A stretch of 64,000 bases of DNA, taken from positions 124,001 to 188,000 of the forward strand of contig NZ_RJVK01000001.1 in NCBI RefSeq assembly GCF_003752135.1, read 5' to 3'. The stretch is from Caminibacter pacificus. GTDB taxonomy: Bacteria > Campylobacterota > Campylobacteria > Campylobacterales > Nautiliaceae. Made by a program: the position numbers and the translations under genes. The notes beneath the pieces were generated by a model that was not told the DNA's origin, did no database searches, and saw nothing but the letters and a program-made list of their open reading frames with translations. Below are positions 26,442 to 34,953 of the stretch, one piece after another. Numbering within the stretch: the first letter of the stretch is position 1; each line of letters opens with the position of its first letter.

Positions 26442-27257
26442 ATGAATATACTTTTTATCGGAGATATCGTAGGAAAGCCCGGAAGAAAAATGGTAAAAAG
26501 ATACCTTCCGATGCTAAAAAAAGAGAAAAAAATAGATTATGTAATAGGAAATTATGAAAATTTGGCACATGGATTCGGCATAACACCAAAAACGTTCAAA
26601 GAGATGAAAAACGCCGGAATAGACATATTTACGGGTGGTAATCATACTTTTGATAAGAAAAAGGAGGCTATCGAGCTTTTGAGTGCCGGAGAGATACTAA
26701 GACCTCTAAATTACTTCGAAGCTCCCGGAAGCTGGTATTATGAAGACGAAAACATTATCGTAATAAGTGCTATGGGAGTTTGCTGTATGCCGTATGGCAA
26801 AAACCCTTTTATTGAGCTTGATAATTTCTTAAAAGAGAAGAAAAAATTCGTTTTTATAGATTTTCACGCCGAAGCTACGGCTGAAAAAAGGGCTATTTTT
26901 CATCTTTTGAAAAAAAGAGCTTCCGCAATTATTGGTACTCATACGCATGTAGGTACGGATGATTTGGAAATTGATGAGGGGTGTTGTTATTTGAGTGATG
27001 TAGGAATTACCGGATGTCGAGATAACGTAATCGGAATGAAAATAGACGGACCTATCGCCAATATGCTTACAGGTCTAAAACAGCACTACGACGTACCTGA
27101 TAACTGCAAAAGTATTTTTCAAGCCGTACTAATAGAGAGTGACGGAATAAACGCAAAAAAAGCTTATAAACTAAAAGCGTTTGACGATAGCGGAATAATG
27201 ATAACTCAGATTGCCGGGGAAGGCGAGGTAGGAAATGGTGAAATTGTGAAATTGTGA
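26442..27257 (+). CDS. YmdB-type metallophosphoesterase
   Basis: A 271-residue phosphoesterase of the YmdB/TIGR00282 family (2',3'-cAMP phosphodiesterase in Bacillus; role in Gram-negatives unclear). Metal ligands lie in FIGDIVGKPGR, NYENLAHG, GGNHTFDKK, FIDFHAEATAEK and GTHTHVGTDD. An AAAGGAG site precedes the ATG. The last ~12 residues (from GEGEVGNG to the end) are encoded by a GTGAAAT-type repeat that reads through to a stop, so the natural C terminus appears to have been replaced. Confidence 0.88.
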   Translation: MNILFIGDIVGKPGRKMVKRYLPMLKKEKKIDYVIGNYENLAHGFGITPKTFKEMKNAGIDIFTGGNHTFDKKKEAIELLSAGEILRPLNYFEAPGSWYYEDENIIVISAMGVCCMPYGKNPFIELDNFLKEKKKFVFIDFHAEATAEKRAIFHLLKKRASAIIGTHTHVGTDDLEIDEGCCYLSDVGITGCRDNVIGMKIDGPIANMLTGLKQHYDVPDNCKSIFQAVLIESDGINAKKAYKLKAFDDSGIMITQIAGEGEVGNGEIVKL

Positions 27258-27263
27258 GTTTAT
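27233..27263 (+). repeat. GTGAAAT-type short repeat at the end of the YmdB gene
   Basis: GGTGAAATTGTGAAATTGTG followed by AGTTT matches the core of the copies at 16261-16316 and 16754-16816. It covers the last codons and the stop of the phosphoesterase gene. Confidence 0.65.
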
Positions 27264-27309
27264 CGTTTTTAGGGTTAATTCGAAAGATTGAAAATATGTA
27301 GGAGAGAAA

Positions 27310-27936
27310 ATGGAGTTTAGTAATTCGTATGAGCTTTTAATAGAGCTTCGGAAAAAAGAGCTTTTAAAAAACAAACCGAAAAGGTGGTGGCCGAATTTCG
27401 GGACTTTCGAAGTTGTAGTAGGAGCTATTCTCACACAAAATACGAAGTGGGAAAACGTCGAAAAAGCACTGACTCAGTGGAAAATGCAAAATGGAGAATG
27501 GAGACTCGAAGATATTGCGTGTTGCGAGCCGAGTTATCTTGCCGAGTTGATCAAACCCGCCGGTTTTTATAACCAAAAATCAAAAAGACTCATAACTCTT
27601 AGCCGAAATATTCTAAGGGATTTTGGGGATTTTGAAAGTTTTAAGGAAAATGTCGATAGAGAGTGGCTTTTAAGTCAAAAAGGAATAGGATTTGAAACTG
27701 CCGATTCGATACTTTGTTATGCGTGCGGCAGGGAGACTATGGTAATGGATGCTTATACCAAGAGACTTATGAAAAAACACGGATATGAGTTTGAAAGTTA
27801 TGACGAAATGAAAGAGTGGTTTGAAAGAGGAGTTGAAGAAAATTGGGATAAACTCGCAAATTTTTACAAAAACGACCTTAATTTATGCTATTCGAGATAT
27901 CACGGAAAAATAGTGGAGTTTATGAAACGTGGATAA
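27310..27936 (+). CDS. HhH-GPD DNA glycosylase, MagIII-like
   Basis: A 208-residue endonuclease III-superfamily protein. VGAILTQNTKWENVEKAL is the N-terminal helix. The helix-hairpin-helix is SQKGIGFETADSILCYA, with catalytic Asp in VMDAYTKRLMKKHG. There is no C-terminal four-Cys iron-sulfur loop, which matches the Helicobacter 3-methyladenine glycosylase MagIII rather than Nth. Residues ~56-65 (QWKMQNGEWR) are encoded by a TGGAAAATG/TGGAGAATGGAGA-type repeat. The ATG follows AGGAGAG. It overlaps the next gene by 8 bp. Confidence 0.82.
   Translation: MEFSNSYELLIELRKKELLKNKPKRWWPNFGTFEVVVGAILTQNTKWENVEKALTQWKMQNGEWRLEDIACCEPSYLAELIKPAGFYNQKSKRLITLSRNILRDFGDFESFKENVDREWLLSQKGIGFETADSILCYACGRETMVMDAYTKRLMKKHGYEFESYDEMKEWFERGVEENWDKLANFYKNDLNLCYSRYHGKIVEFMKRG
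27477..27505 (+). repeat. Short TGGARAATG-type repeat inside the glycosylase gene
   Basis: GTGGAAAATGCAAAATGGAG then AATGGAGAC is a near-tandem 8-bp array, unlike the surrounding codons. It encodes a hydrophilic loop and keeps frame. Confidence 0.5.
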
Positions 27937-28492
27937 AATATTTTTTAACGGAGTCGAAATAAAGTATAAAATAACAAAAAAACCTATAAAAAACGTATAT
28001 TTAAGAGTAAAAGAAGACCATGTCGAAGTAAGTGCTTCGCATTTCGTTCCTAAAAGTTTTATTGAAAAGTTTATTTTGAAAAACGCGGAACATATTATAA
28101 AAAAGTTCGAAAATCAAAAATATTACTTTTTATTCGGAAAAAAATACTTAAACAACGGAATCGACGTAAAAGAGCTATATAAGCAAAAAACTCCCGAAAT
28201 CGTACTGCCTTTCGTATATGAGTACGCTAAAAAAATGAATTTGCATCCCAGCAAGGTCTCTTTTAGGTTTAATAAAAGCAGATGGGGGAGTTGTAGTTAT
28301 AAAGATTCGATAATTTTTAATTACTATTTAGCGAAACTGCCTGTAGATATTATCGAATATATCGTAGTGCATGAGCTTGCTCATATCAAACACAAGAATC
28401 ACCAAAAAGAGTTTTGGAGTTTGATGGGAGAGTATATTCCGGACTATAAAGATAGAATTAAAAGATTAAGAAAACTTGAAAAGGAGTTTTGA
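27929..28492 (+). CDS. YgjP-like (DUF45) metal-dependent hydrolase
   Basis: A 187-residue protein of the M48-related YgjP/WLM-like group. The zinc motif is VVHELAHIKHKNHQKEFW (HExxH plus a downstream His). The typical preceding segment is FNKSRWGSCSYKDSIIFNYYLAKLP. No signal peptide or membrane segment; predicted cytoplasmic. It overlaps the glycosylase gene by 8 bp and its TGA overlaps the rmuC ATG (TGATG), so the three are co-translated. Several family members are linked to DNA-repair operons, consistent with the neighbours here; the substrate is unknown. Confidence 0.85.
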   Translation: MDKIFFNGVEIKYKITKKPIKNVYLRVKEDHVEVSASHFVPKSFIEKFILKNAEHIIKKFENQKYYFLFGKKYLNNGIDVKELYKQKTPEIVLPFVYEYAKKMNLHPSKVSFRFNKSRWGSCSYKDSIIFNYYLAKLPVDIIEYIVVHELAHIKHKNHQKEFWSLMGEYIPDYKDRIKRLRKLEKEF

Positions 28493-29730
28493 TGAGCGAA
28501 TTTTATATTGGTGCGATAGCTTTTTTGGTTGTGAGCTTGATTGTGCTTGTTTTTATAGCGTTTAAAATAGCCAAACAAAAGAGCCATATCGAGAATTTAA
28601 GAAAAAATCTTGAGGAATTAAAAAGAATAAATGAAGAGCTTAATTCCCAAAAGGAGTTACTTAGGCAAGAACTCTCAAAAGCCAAAAGCGAAATAGCAAG
28701 ACTCGATACCATGCTTGACGTAAAAGAAAAAGAGTTTTTCGAAAAAACAAAACTTTTGGAAGAGTCAAAAGAAAACCTAAAAAACGAACTAAAAAATATA
28801 GCTTACGAAATAGTTAAAAACGCAAAAGATGAGATATCCAACGAATCAAAAAGAAGTATCGGCGAAGTCATTACACCTTTAAAAAGCGATATAGACGAAT
28901 TCAAAACTTCTCTTAAACATCTTTATGAGAGCGAACTGAAATCTCTCGGATTTTTGCAAAACGAACTTTTGAATTTAAAAGAACTAAACAAAAATTTAGC
29001 AAAAGAAGCCGAAAACTTGGCAAAAGCGTTTAGCAGTGACAAAAAAGCTCAAGGAATTTGGGGAGAGATGGTACTATCTAAAATATTGGAGCTTAGCGGG
29101 CTTAGAGAAGGGATAGAATACAAAAAAGAGGTGGCTTTCGGTACTAAAAGACCCGATGTAATTGTTTATCTTCCGCAAAATAGGGCCGTTATAATCGATG
29201 CAAAAACTTCATTTAACGCTTATAAAAAATATATCGATACCGGAGATGAAAAATATCTAAAAGAGCAGGTGAAGGCTATTAAAAGCAGGATTGAAGAGTT
29301 GAGTGTGAGGGATTATGAAAACATAGAAGAGCTAAATACGCTTGATTTTGTATTTTTATTCGTGCCTGTCGAGGCGGCGCTTAATGCGGCGATAGAATAC
29401 GACCCTTCGCTTTTTGAATTTGCTTATAAAAAAAGAGTGATTTTAGTTACTCCTTCGACACTTTTGACGGCACTTAGGGCTATTGAGAATTCGTGGAGAA
29501 GCGAAAGACAGATAAAAAACCTAAAAAACGCCGTTAAAAAAGCCGACGATATCTACACAAAAGCCGTAAATTTTATTGAGGAATTTGAAAAAATAGAAAA
29601 AAATATCCATACTCTTCAAAAAACATACGACAACGCGAATATTAAACTAAGAGGAAATCAAGGACTATTGTATCAGCTTGAGAGATTCAAAAAAATAATG
29701 GACTTAAAACCCAAAAAAGAGCTGGATTAA
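28492..29730 (+). CDS. rmuC: RmuC-family DNA recombination protein
   Basis: A 412-residue protein with one N-terminal membrane anchor (FYIGAIAFLVVSLIVLVFIAF) and a long coiled coil (~25-130). The RmuC nuclease-like domain follows: QGIWGEMVLSKILELSGL, RPDVIVYLPQ, VIIDAKTSFNAY, FVFLFVPVEAALNAA and LVTPSTLLTALRAIE. RmuC limits rearrangements at inverted repeats. I use the ATG at 28492 (AAGGAG at 28481-28486), not the TTG at 28489. A hairpin overlapping its stop ends the convergent small gene. Confidence 0.93.
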   Translation: MSEFYIGAIAFLVVSLIVLVFIAFKIAKQKSHIENLRKNLEELKRINEELNSQKELLRQELSKAKSEIARLDTMLDVKEKEFFEKTKLLEESKENLKNELKNIAYEIVKNAKDEISNESKRSIGEVITPLKSDIDEFKTSLKHLYESELKSLGFLQNELLNLKELNKNLAKEAENLAKAFSSDKKAQGIWGEMVLSKILELSGLREGIEYKKEVAFGTKRPDVIVYLPQNRAVIIDAKTSFNAYKKYIDTGDEKYLKEQVKAIKSRIEELSVRDYENIEELNTLDFVFLFVPVEAALNAAIEYDPSLFEFAYKKRVILVTPSTLLTALRAIENSWRSERQIKNLKNAVKKADDIYTKAVNFIEEFEKIEKNIHTLQKTYDNANIKLRGNQGLLYQLERFKKIMDLKPKKELD

Positions 29731-29739
29731 TCAGCTCTT
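29717..29739 (-). terminator. Rho-independent terminator of the small membrane gene
   Basis: AAGAGCTG and CAGCTCTT flank a 7-nt loop. Read on the minus strand the hairpin runs into TTTTTT. It overlaps the end of rmuC, where no T-run follows on the plus strand. Confidence 0.6.
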
Positions 29740-29837
29740 GCGAAAGCTTTTAGGTAGTTGATAATCATTGCGAATGTAAAAAAGACAAATCCGATACCGA
29801 ATACGTAGTTCATAAAGTCGTTAAAAGTTAGCCACAT
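29727..29837 (-). CDS. Small single-span membrane protein (36 aa)
   Basis: The ATG at 29837 is preceded by AAAAGGAGAAAA, a strong ribosome site. The 36 residues start MWLTFNDFMNYVFGIGFVFF and form one membrane helix followed by a short basic/acidic tail (YLKAFARAD). The longer in-frame reading up to 29936 lacks a ribosome site. Such tiny hydrophobic proteins often accompany respiratory complexes, but none is adjacent here and I assign no function. It has its own terminator. Confidence 0.6.
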   Translation of the reverse strand: MWLTFNDFMNYVFGIGFVFFTFAMIINYLKAFARAD

Positions 29838-29986
29838 TTTTTCTCCTTTTTTGTTAATTGTAGCAAATGAACGATTATTTATCAATGGTTTTGTTAAAAT
29901 AATATTAATTTTACTTATAATTTTGCTTTGCGACACATTTTGACAGAGATTTTTTTTATGATTTCAAAAAGGGGCAAGGAGAAAGG

Positions 29987-30478
29987 ATGAACGGGGCACT
30001 CTTAGCGGGGGTTATAGGTGTTTTGGGTGCCGCTTTTGCGGTAACTTATCATATTTTGCTTTTTAAAAAGAGCAAAGTTGAAAAGAGCGAAGGTATAATC
30101 GAAGCTTATCTTCATCAAAGATACGATTTGCTCCCGAGTCTTATCGAAAACTTAAAAAACAGCTTTGAACTTGAAAAAGAGATTATCGAAGAGATAATAA
30201 ACTTAAGAATTCATGCAATGCAAGCCGAATCCATCGATGAAAAAATAGAATACGAAGAAAAAATCAGCCGCTTAATTAAATTGCTTCTTAATAAACCTGT
30301 TTTAAAAGATATAGATTTGCACGAAAATATAAGAACACTTGAAAATAAAATAGCAATTTCAAAAACAGACTACAATAAAGCAGTTACCGAATACAACAAC
30401 GCGCTCGATTTAGTTCCATCCAATCTTTTGGCTAAAATTATGAGAATGAAAAAAAGAAAAACTTTTGAGGAAAATTAA
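29987..30478 (+). CDS. LemA-family protein, second paralogue
   Basis: A 163-residue LemA-type protein. An N-terminal membrane anchor (LLAGVIGVLGAAFAVTYHILLF) precedes the helical domain, with the marks YDLLPSLIENLKNSFELEK and KTDYNKAVTEYNNALDLVPS. Unlike the copy at 10372-10950 it has no lipobox and keeps its N-terminal helix, as classical LemA does. The ATG follows AAGGAGAAAGG. It is followed after 8 bp by sbcD, probably as a read-through unit; there is no TPM partner here. Confidence 0.85.
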   Translation: MNGALLAGVIGVLGAAFAVTYHILLFKKSKVEKSEGIIEAYLHQRYDLLPSLIENLKNSFELEKEIIEEIINLRIHAMQAESIDEKIEYEEKISRLIKLLLNKPVLKDIDLHENIRTLENKIAISKTDYNKAVTEYNNALDLVPSNLLAKIMRMKKRKTFEEN

Positions 30479-30486
30479 GGAAAATA

Positions 30487-31557
30487 ATGAAAATACTTCA
30501 TACTTCGGATTTGCATATAGGTCATAGCGTAAGCGGGATTGACAGAGGTGAGGAGTACGAGCGGTTTTTTGAGTGGTTTGAGGGTGTGGCAAACGAAAAA
30601 AAGCCGGATTGTGTGATAGTGGCAGGGGATGTTTTTGACGTCTATTTTCCCTCGAATGAAGCGATAAGGCAATATTACGATTTTTTGTTGTCACTTAAAA
30701 ATAAGACGAAAAAAGTGATAATTATCGGAGGAAATCACGATTCTTTCAAAACCTTAAAAGCTCCAAAAGAGATTTTGAAATATCTTGATGTTGTGGTTGT
30801 AAGCGGGTCGGAGGATGATTTTTGCGAGTTTGTCGAATTTGATGATTTTGTTGTGGTTGCTATTTCATATTTAAGAGAGGGGATATTAAAACAATATGAT
30901 GATGATATCGAAAAGGCTATTTTTAAGCTTTATCAAGAGAAATTAAAAGAAGCAAAAGAGAAGTTTCCCGGTAAAAAATTAGTGACGACCGCTCATTTTA
31001 GCGTAAGCGGGGCGAGTCTTGGGGACAGCGAAAGAGATATTTATGTCGGTAATTTGGAATTTGTGAGTAAGGACGTATTTGAGGGGTATGATTATGTAGC
31101 TCTCGGGCATATTCACAAACCTCAAAAAATTACCGAAAATATTATTTATAGCGGCTCGCCTCTTGCTCTTAGTTTTAAAGAGACGTATCAGAAAAATATC
31201 GTATTTATAGAGGATGATAATGTCGAGTTTATTAATGTACCTAAATTTAGGGAGTTTGCGAGTATTAAGGGAAGTTTTAAAGAGGTGTATGAAAAAATAA
31301 GCGAAATGAAAGATGCTTTTTTGGAGATAGTTTTGGACGAGATTGTTGATAGCGAGAAATTAAAACTTCTAAAAAACGGCGAAAATCATATTGTAAAAAT
31401 AACACTGCCGTATGTAAAAGAGATAAAAAATTTCGAAGTTAAAAAAGTAACTCCCGAAGATATTATAAAAGAGATTTTCGATGAAAAAGAGATAATCGAA
31501 GCGTTTTACGAGATAAAAAAGGAAGTTGAAGATGAATTTGGAAAAGTTGAGGATTAA
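30487..31557 (+). CDS. sbcD: SbcD/Mre11-type nuclease subunit
   Basis: A 356-residue metallophosphoesterase nuclease, partner of SbcC in removing hairpins and protein-blocked DNA ends. Motifs: TSDLHIGHSV, IVAGDVFDVYF, IIGGNHDSF, TTAHFSVSG and ALGHIHKPQ. The C-terminal capping domain follows. The ATG has AAGGAAAATA upstream. Its 3' end overlaps the sbcC start by 26 bp, typical of this gene pair. Confidence 0.92.
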   Translation: MKILHTSDLHIGHSVSGIDRGEEYERFFEWFEGVANEKKPDCVIVAGDVFDVYFPSNEAIRQYYDFLLSLKNKTKKVIIIGGNHDSFKTLKAPKEILKYLDVVVVSGSEDDFCEFVEFDDFVVVAISYLREGILKQYDDDIEKAIFKLYQEKLKEAKEKFPGKKLVTTAHFSVSGASLGDSERDIYVGNLEFVSKDVFEGYDYVALGHIHKPQKITENIIYSGSPLALSFKETYQKNIVFIEDDNVEFINVPKFREFASIKGSFKEVYEKISEMKDAFLEIVLDEIVDSEKLKLLKNGENHIVKITLPYVKEIKNFEVKKVTPEDIIKEIFDEKEIIEAFYEIKKEVEDEFGKVED

Positions 31558-34138
31558 AAATATAAACTCTTTTGAGGGGGAGTTTGAAATAGATTTTGAG
31601 AAGTTTAAAAACGAGCTTTTTTTGATTTCAGGTCCTACCGGTGCCGGGAAAAGTACGATAATCGATGCTATTTTAGCGGCTCTTTATGATAAAACTCCAA
31701 GACTCTCAGCCTCAAAGTATCTTTTAAACGAAGACGCAAAAGAGGGGATTATCGAGCTTTGTTTTTCAGTTCAGGGTGATAGGTATAGGATAAATTGGAG
31801 TGTAAAAAGAAACAAAAAAGGCGAAATCGGAAATGTAAAAAGAGTACTTTATAAAAACGATGAGCTTTTAGCGGATAAAAGAGCGGATATTTTAAAAGAG
31901 CTTTTGAAAGTTATAAAGCTTGATTTTAACGAATTCACTAAATCTATAGTTTTAGCTCAAGGTGAATTCGATGCGTTTTTGAGTGCGGGAGATAGTGAAA
32001 AAGCTAAAGTTTTGGAGAGGATATTAAACGTAAAAGAGTTCGAGCTTATTTCGATAAAAGTGTATGAAAAAGCAAAAAGTCTTGCAGAAGAAATCGCGCT
32101 GATTCGAAGAGATATCGAAAATATTGGTGAAATAGGCGATTTGAAAGATAAAGAAAAAGAGTTTAAAGGCGTACAAAAACTTGCTGAAAAATTGAGTTTG
32201 GAGTTAAAAGAGATTGAAGAAAAGCTCGAAAAGAAAAAGAAAAAAGAATCTCTTGTAAAAGAAAACGAAGAAATTTTGGAAAAACTGAAAAAGACCCGAA
32301 CGGCTATGGAAAATCATCAAAAAGAGCTTGAAGATTTGGATTTTTCAAAAAAAGAGCGGGATTTTCTTTTGCAAAAAGAGAAAATTTTAAAAGACGTGGA
32401 ATCTCTTGATATTGCGGTAACACTCTTAGTAGAGCTTCAAAATAAAAATTCTTTATTGAATTCCAAAAAAGCTGAATTGGAAATTTTACAAAAAGAGTTG
32501 GAGGAGTTGGAAAAAATAGAAGAAAACTTAAAAAACGAGCTTGAAAAAAAAGAGATTGAAAACAGTTCGATTGAGATTGTTGATGATGAGAGATTAAAAA
32601 ATTTCGAAAACCTTCAAGAGATATATTTAAAGCTTTTGAATTTAAGAGAGGAATACAAAAAAAAACTGACTTTAAAGAAAAAATATGAAAACGAAATAGA
32701 AGAAAAAAAGGAATTGGAAAGAAAAATCCAAAAAGAGATAAAAGACTTGGAAGAAAAAGAAGCTTATTTAAAAGCTAAGATATTGGTTTTGGAGTATGAA
32801 GAAAAAAGAAGAGATTTAAAAGAAAACGAGCCGTGTCCGCTTTGCGGAAGTACGATTCATCCGTATGTTAAAAACCCTCCGAAAATAAGCGAAGAGATAA
32901 AAAACGAGTATCAAAAGGTGAAAATGGAGCTTGAAACAAAACAAAAAGAGCTTGAAAAGGTAAAAAAAGAGATTTATTTGATTGATGATAGGATAAAAAA
33001 TTTAGGTTTAAATGAGATATTAAGTGAGGGCAAAAGGCTTAGAGAAGAGTTTGAGAAATTCGGAATTAAAGAAGAGGAGTTTGACAAACTAAAAGCGATA
33101 AAAGAAAAAAACGATAAAAACAGAGAATTAAAAACTAAACTCCAAATAGAAATTACAAAACTAAAAGCGAACTTGGAATCCGTAGTTAAAGAAAAGGCGC
33201 AAAAAAATAAAAAAATTGAAGATATAAAAAAAGAGATGCAAGTTATTCAAAAAGAGATGGAAAAAATTAAAAATGACAAAAATTTCGATTTTTCGGCAAA
33301 AGAGAAAAAAGAAAAATTAAAAAAAGAGCTTAGCGAATTGGAAAGTGAATTTGAAAAAACAAAAGAAAAGCATAATTTTTTATCAAGCGAAATAAAAAAA
33401 TTGAAAGCTTTAAAAGAGGAGTATGAAAACAGAATAGAAAAAAACAAAAAAGAGATTTCTTCGATTGAAGATGTGGATATTGATGAGAGTGTTAAGCTTA
33501 AAAAAAGTGAGGAGTTGAACGAAATAAATAAAAAAATAGGGCTTTTAAGTGCCGAAATTTCGGAGATAGAAAGAAAGCAAGCACAAAAAGAAGCTTTTGA
33601 AAAAGAGCTTAAAGAAAAAAGCGAAAAATATAAAGTTATCGAAAAACTAAACGGCGCAATAGGCTCGGCAAAAGGAGATAAGTTTAAAAAAATAGCGATT
33701 AACTTTTTATTGGAGTCTTTATTGAGCGTTGCGAATATGCATCTTGAGAGGATTACAAACGGAAGGTATCTTTTTGAAAAGAGCGATGATTTGCAAAAAT
33801 TGAGTTTGTATATCGTCGATAGGTTTTATGAAAATAAAAAAAGAGAAGTTTCGACTTTAAGCGGAGGTGAGAAGTTTTTGGCTTCTTTGGCTCTTAGTTT
33901 CGGGCTTAGCGATATGGTAAGGGATAAAGTGGATATTGAAGTTATGTTTTTGGATGAGGGATTCGGGACGCTTGATAACGATAGTCTTTATAGGGCTTTG
34001 AATATTTTAAAAGAGGCGAGTAGAGGAAAAAGCGTCGGAATTATTTCGCACGTCGATAGTCTGAAAGAAGAGATAACAAAGCAAATCAAAGTTATTAAAA
34101 AACCTAACGGCAGAAGTGAGATAGTGATAAAGGCTTAA
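31532..34138 (+). CDS. sbcC: SbcC/Rad50-type ATPase subunit
   Basis: An 868-residue SMC-like protein. The N-terminal lobe has Walker A GPTGAGKST (34-42). Two long, Lys/Glu-rich coiled coils flank the zinc hook CPLC (about 435-438). The C-terminal lobe has the signature LSGGEKFLASLALS, Walker B VMFLDEGFGTLD and the H-loop GIISHVD. With SbcD it processes DNA ends. I take the ATG at 31532 (MNLEKLRIKNINSF), 6 bp after GGAAG, instead of the TTG at 31526. Confidence 0.92.
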   Translation: MNLEKLRIKNINSFEGEFEIDFEKFKNELFLISGPTGAGKSTIIDAILAALYDKTPRLSASKYLLNEDAKEGIIELCFSVQGDRYRINWSVKRNKKGEIGNVKRVLYKNDELLADKRADILKELLKVIKLDFNEFTKSIVLAQGEFDAFLSAGDSEKAKVLERILNVKEFELISIKVYEKAKSLAEEIALIRRDIENIGEIGDLKDKEKEFKGVQKLAEKLSLELKEIEEKLEKKKKKESLVKENEEILEKLKKTRTAMENHQKELEDLDFSKKERDFLLQKEKILKDVESLDIAVTLLVELQNKNSLLNSKKAELEILQKELEELEKIEENLKNELEKKEIENSSIEIVDDERLKNFENLQEIYLKLLNLREEYKKKLTLKKKYENEIEEKKELERKIQKEIKDLEEKEAYLKAKILVLEYEEKRRDLKENEPCPLCGSTIHPYVKNPPKISEEIKNEYQKVKMELETKQKELEKVKKEIYLIDDRIKNLGLNEILSEGKRLREEFEKFGIKEEEFDKLKAIKEKNDKNRELKTKLQIEITKLKANLESVVKEKAQKNKKIEDIKKEMQVIQKEMEKIKNDKNFDFSAKEKKEKLKKELSELESEFEKTKEKHNFLSSEIKKLKALKEEYENRIEKNKKEISSIEDVDIDESVKLKKSEELNEINKKIGLLSAEISEIERKQAQKEAFEKELKEKSEKYKVIEKLNGAIGSAKGDKFKKIAINFLLESLLSVANMHLERITNGRYLFEKSDDLQKLSLYIVDRFYENKKREVSTLSGGEKFLASLALSFGLSDMVRDKVDIEVMFLDEGFGTLDNDSLYRALNILKEASRGKSVGIISHVDSLKEEITKQIKVIKKPNGRSEIVIKA

Positions 34139-34139
34139 A

Positions 34140-34628
34140 ATGAAGTTTAGATTTTTATATTGGATAGGATTATTGGTAGCGGTGTTACTTGCCGATATAT
34201 TTTTTCCGCCTCCTAAGGTTTTTTTATTGAGTATTTTAGGAATTTTATTTATAATTTACGGAGTGGTACTCAATTATATAGCCGGCAAAACGTTAAAGCT
34301 TTTGGGACATAAAGTAAAAACGAAAGAATTTTCACCACCTGATAAAATGGTAAAAGCCGGGATTTATTCTTGTATGAGACATCCCGGCCAATTCGGAAAT
34401 TTGATGATTTTATCGGGTGTGGCGATGGTATCAGGGAAAGTATGGTCGGTTGTATTTGTCGGTTGGGTACTCGCTTTTGGACTTTGGTTTATATTATCGG
34501 TTGAAGAACCTGAAGGGGTCGAAAAATTCGGGTTCGATTATTGTAAATATAAGATTGAAGTTCCTCCGTTTAATTTCTCGATTAAATGCTTGGTTGAAGG
34601 TTATCGGTTTTTAAAACAAATCTCCTAA
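34140..34628 (+). CDS. Isoprenylcysteine methyltransferase-like membrane protein
   Basis: A 162-residue integral membrane protein with four or five helices and the ICMT/PEMT-type motif near CMRHPGQFGNLM (Arg-His-Pro) plus a late E-E-P. These bind SAM at the membrane. The bacterial substrate is unknown. It follows sbcC after 1 bp, so it shares the sbcD-sbcC transcript, though the functional link is unclear. Family call from the RHPGQFG signature; moderately sure. Confidence 0.7.
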   Translation: MKFRFLYWIGLLVAVLLADIFFPPPKVFLLSILGILFIIYGVVLNYIAGKTLKLLGHKVKTKEFSPPDKMVKAGIYSCMRHPGQFGNLMILSGVAMVSGKVWSVVFVGWVLAFGLWFILSVEEPEGVEKFGFDYCKYKIEVPPFNFSIKCLVEGYRFLKQIS

Positions 34629-34653
34629 CCTTGCTTTTCGGTTAAGCTTCGGT

Positions 34654-34791
34654 TTATAGTGCGTGAGAGTTATTATAGTTGTTATTCGTACTTCTTTGTT
34701 TTTGAAATTTCGCTTCTTTATATTTAAAAAATCCTATTTGTATTGCCGCATAGATTATATATGCTCCGATGATGTATGCTATTGCGCTCAT
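34654..34791 (-). CDS. Small membrane protein (45 aa)
   Basis: ATG at 34791, with AAAGGAT about 7 bp upstream. The 45 residues begin MSAIAYIIGAYIIYAAIQIG, a single membrane span, then a basic and Asn-rich tail ending NNSHAL. The remaining part of this 325-bp gap (34792-34953) holds no other frame I can support, only an AT-rich stretch with a possible leftward -10 (TTATAAATTTTC, near 34885). Unrecognised; plausible because of size, ribosome site and orientation in an otherwise empty gap. Confidence 0.5.
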   Translation of the reverse strand: MSAIAYIIGAYIIYAAIQIGFFKYKEAKFQKQRSTNNNYNNSHAL

Positions 34792-34953
34792 TTTACATCC
34801 TTTTTTTCGTTCTTATAACCATAATCGGCTATAAGAAAAAAAACTTTAGCTTTTTTTACACTTTTCTGACATTTATTTATTGAAAATTTATAATAAAAAG
34901 ATTAATCAAACGTTAATAAGAGAAAAAAAGAGGCAAAAGAAAAATTTTATTAA

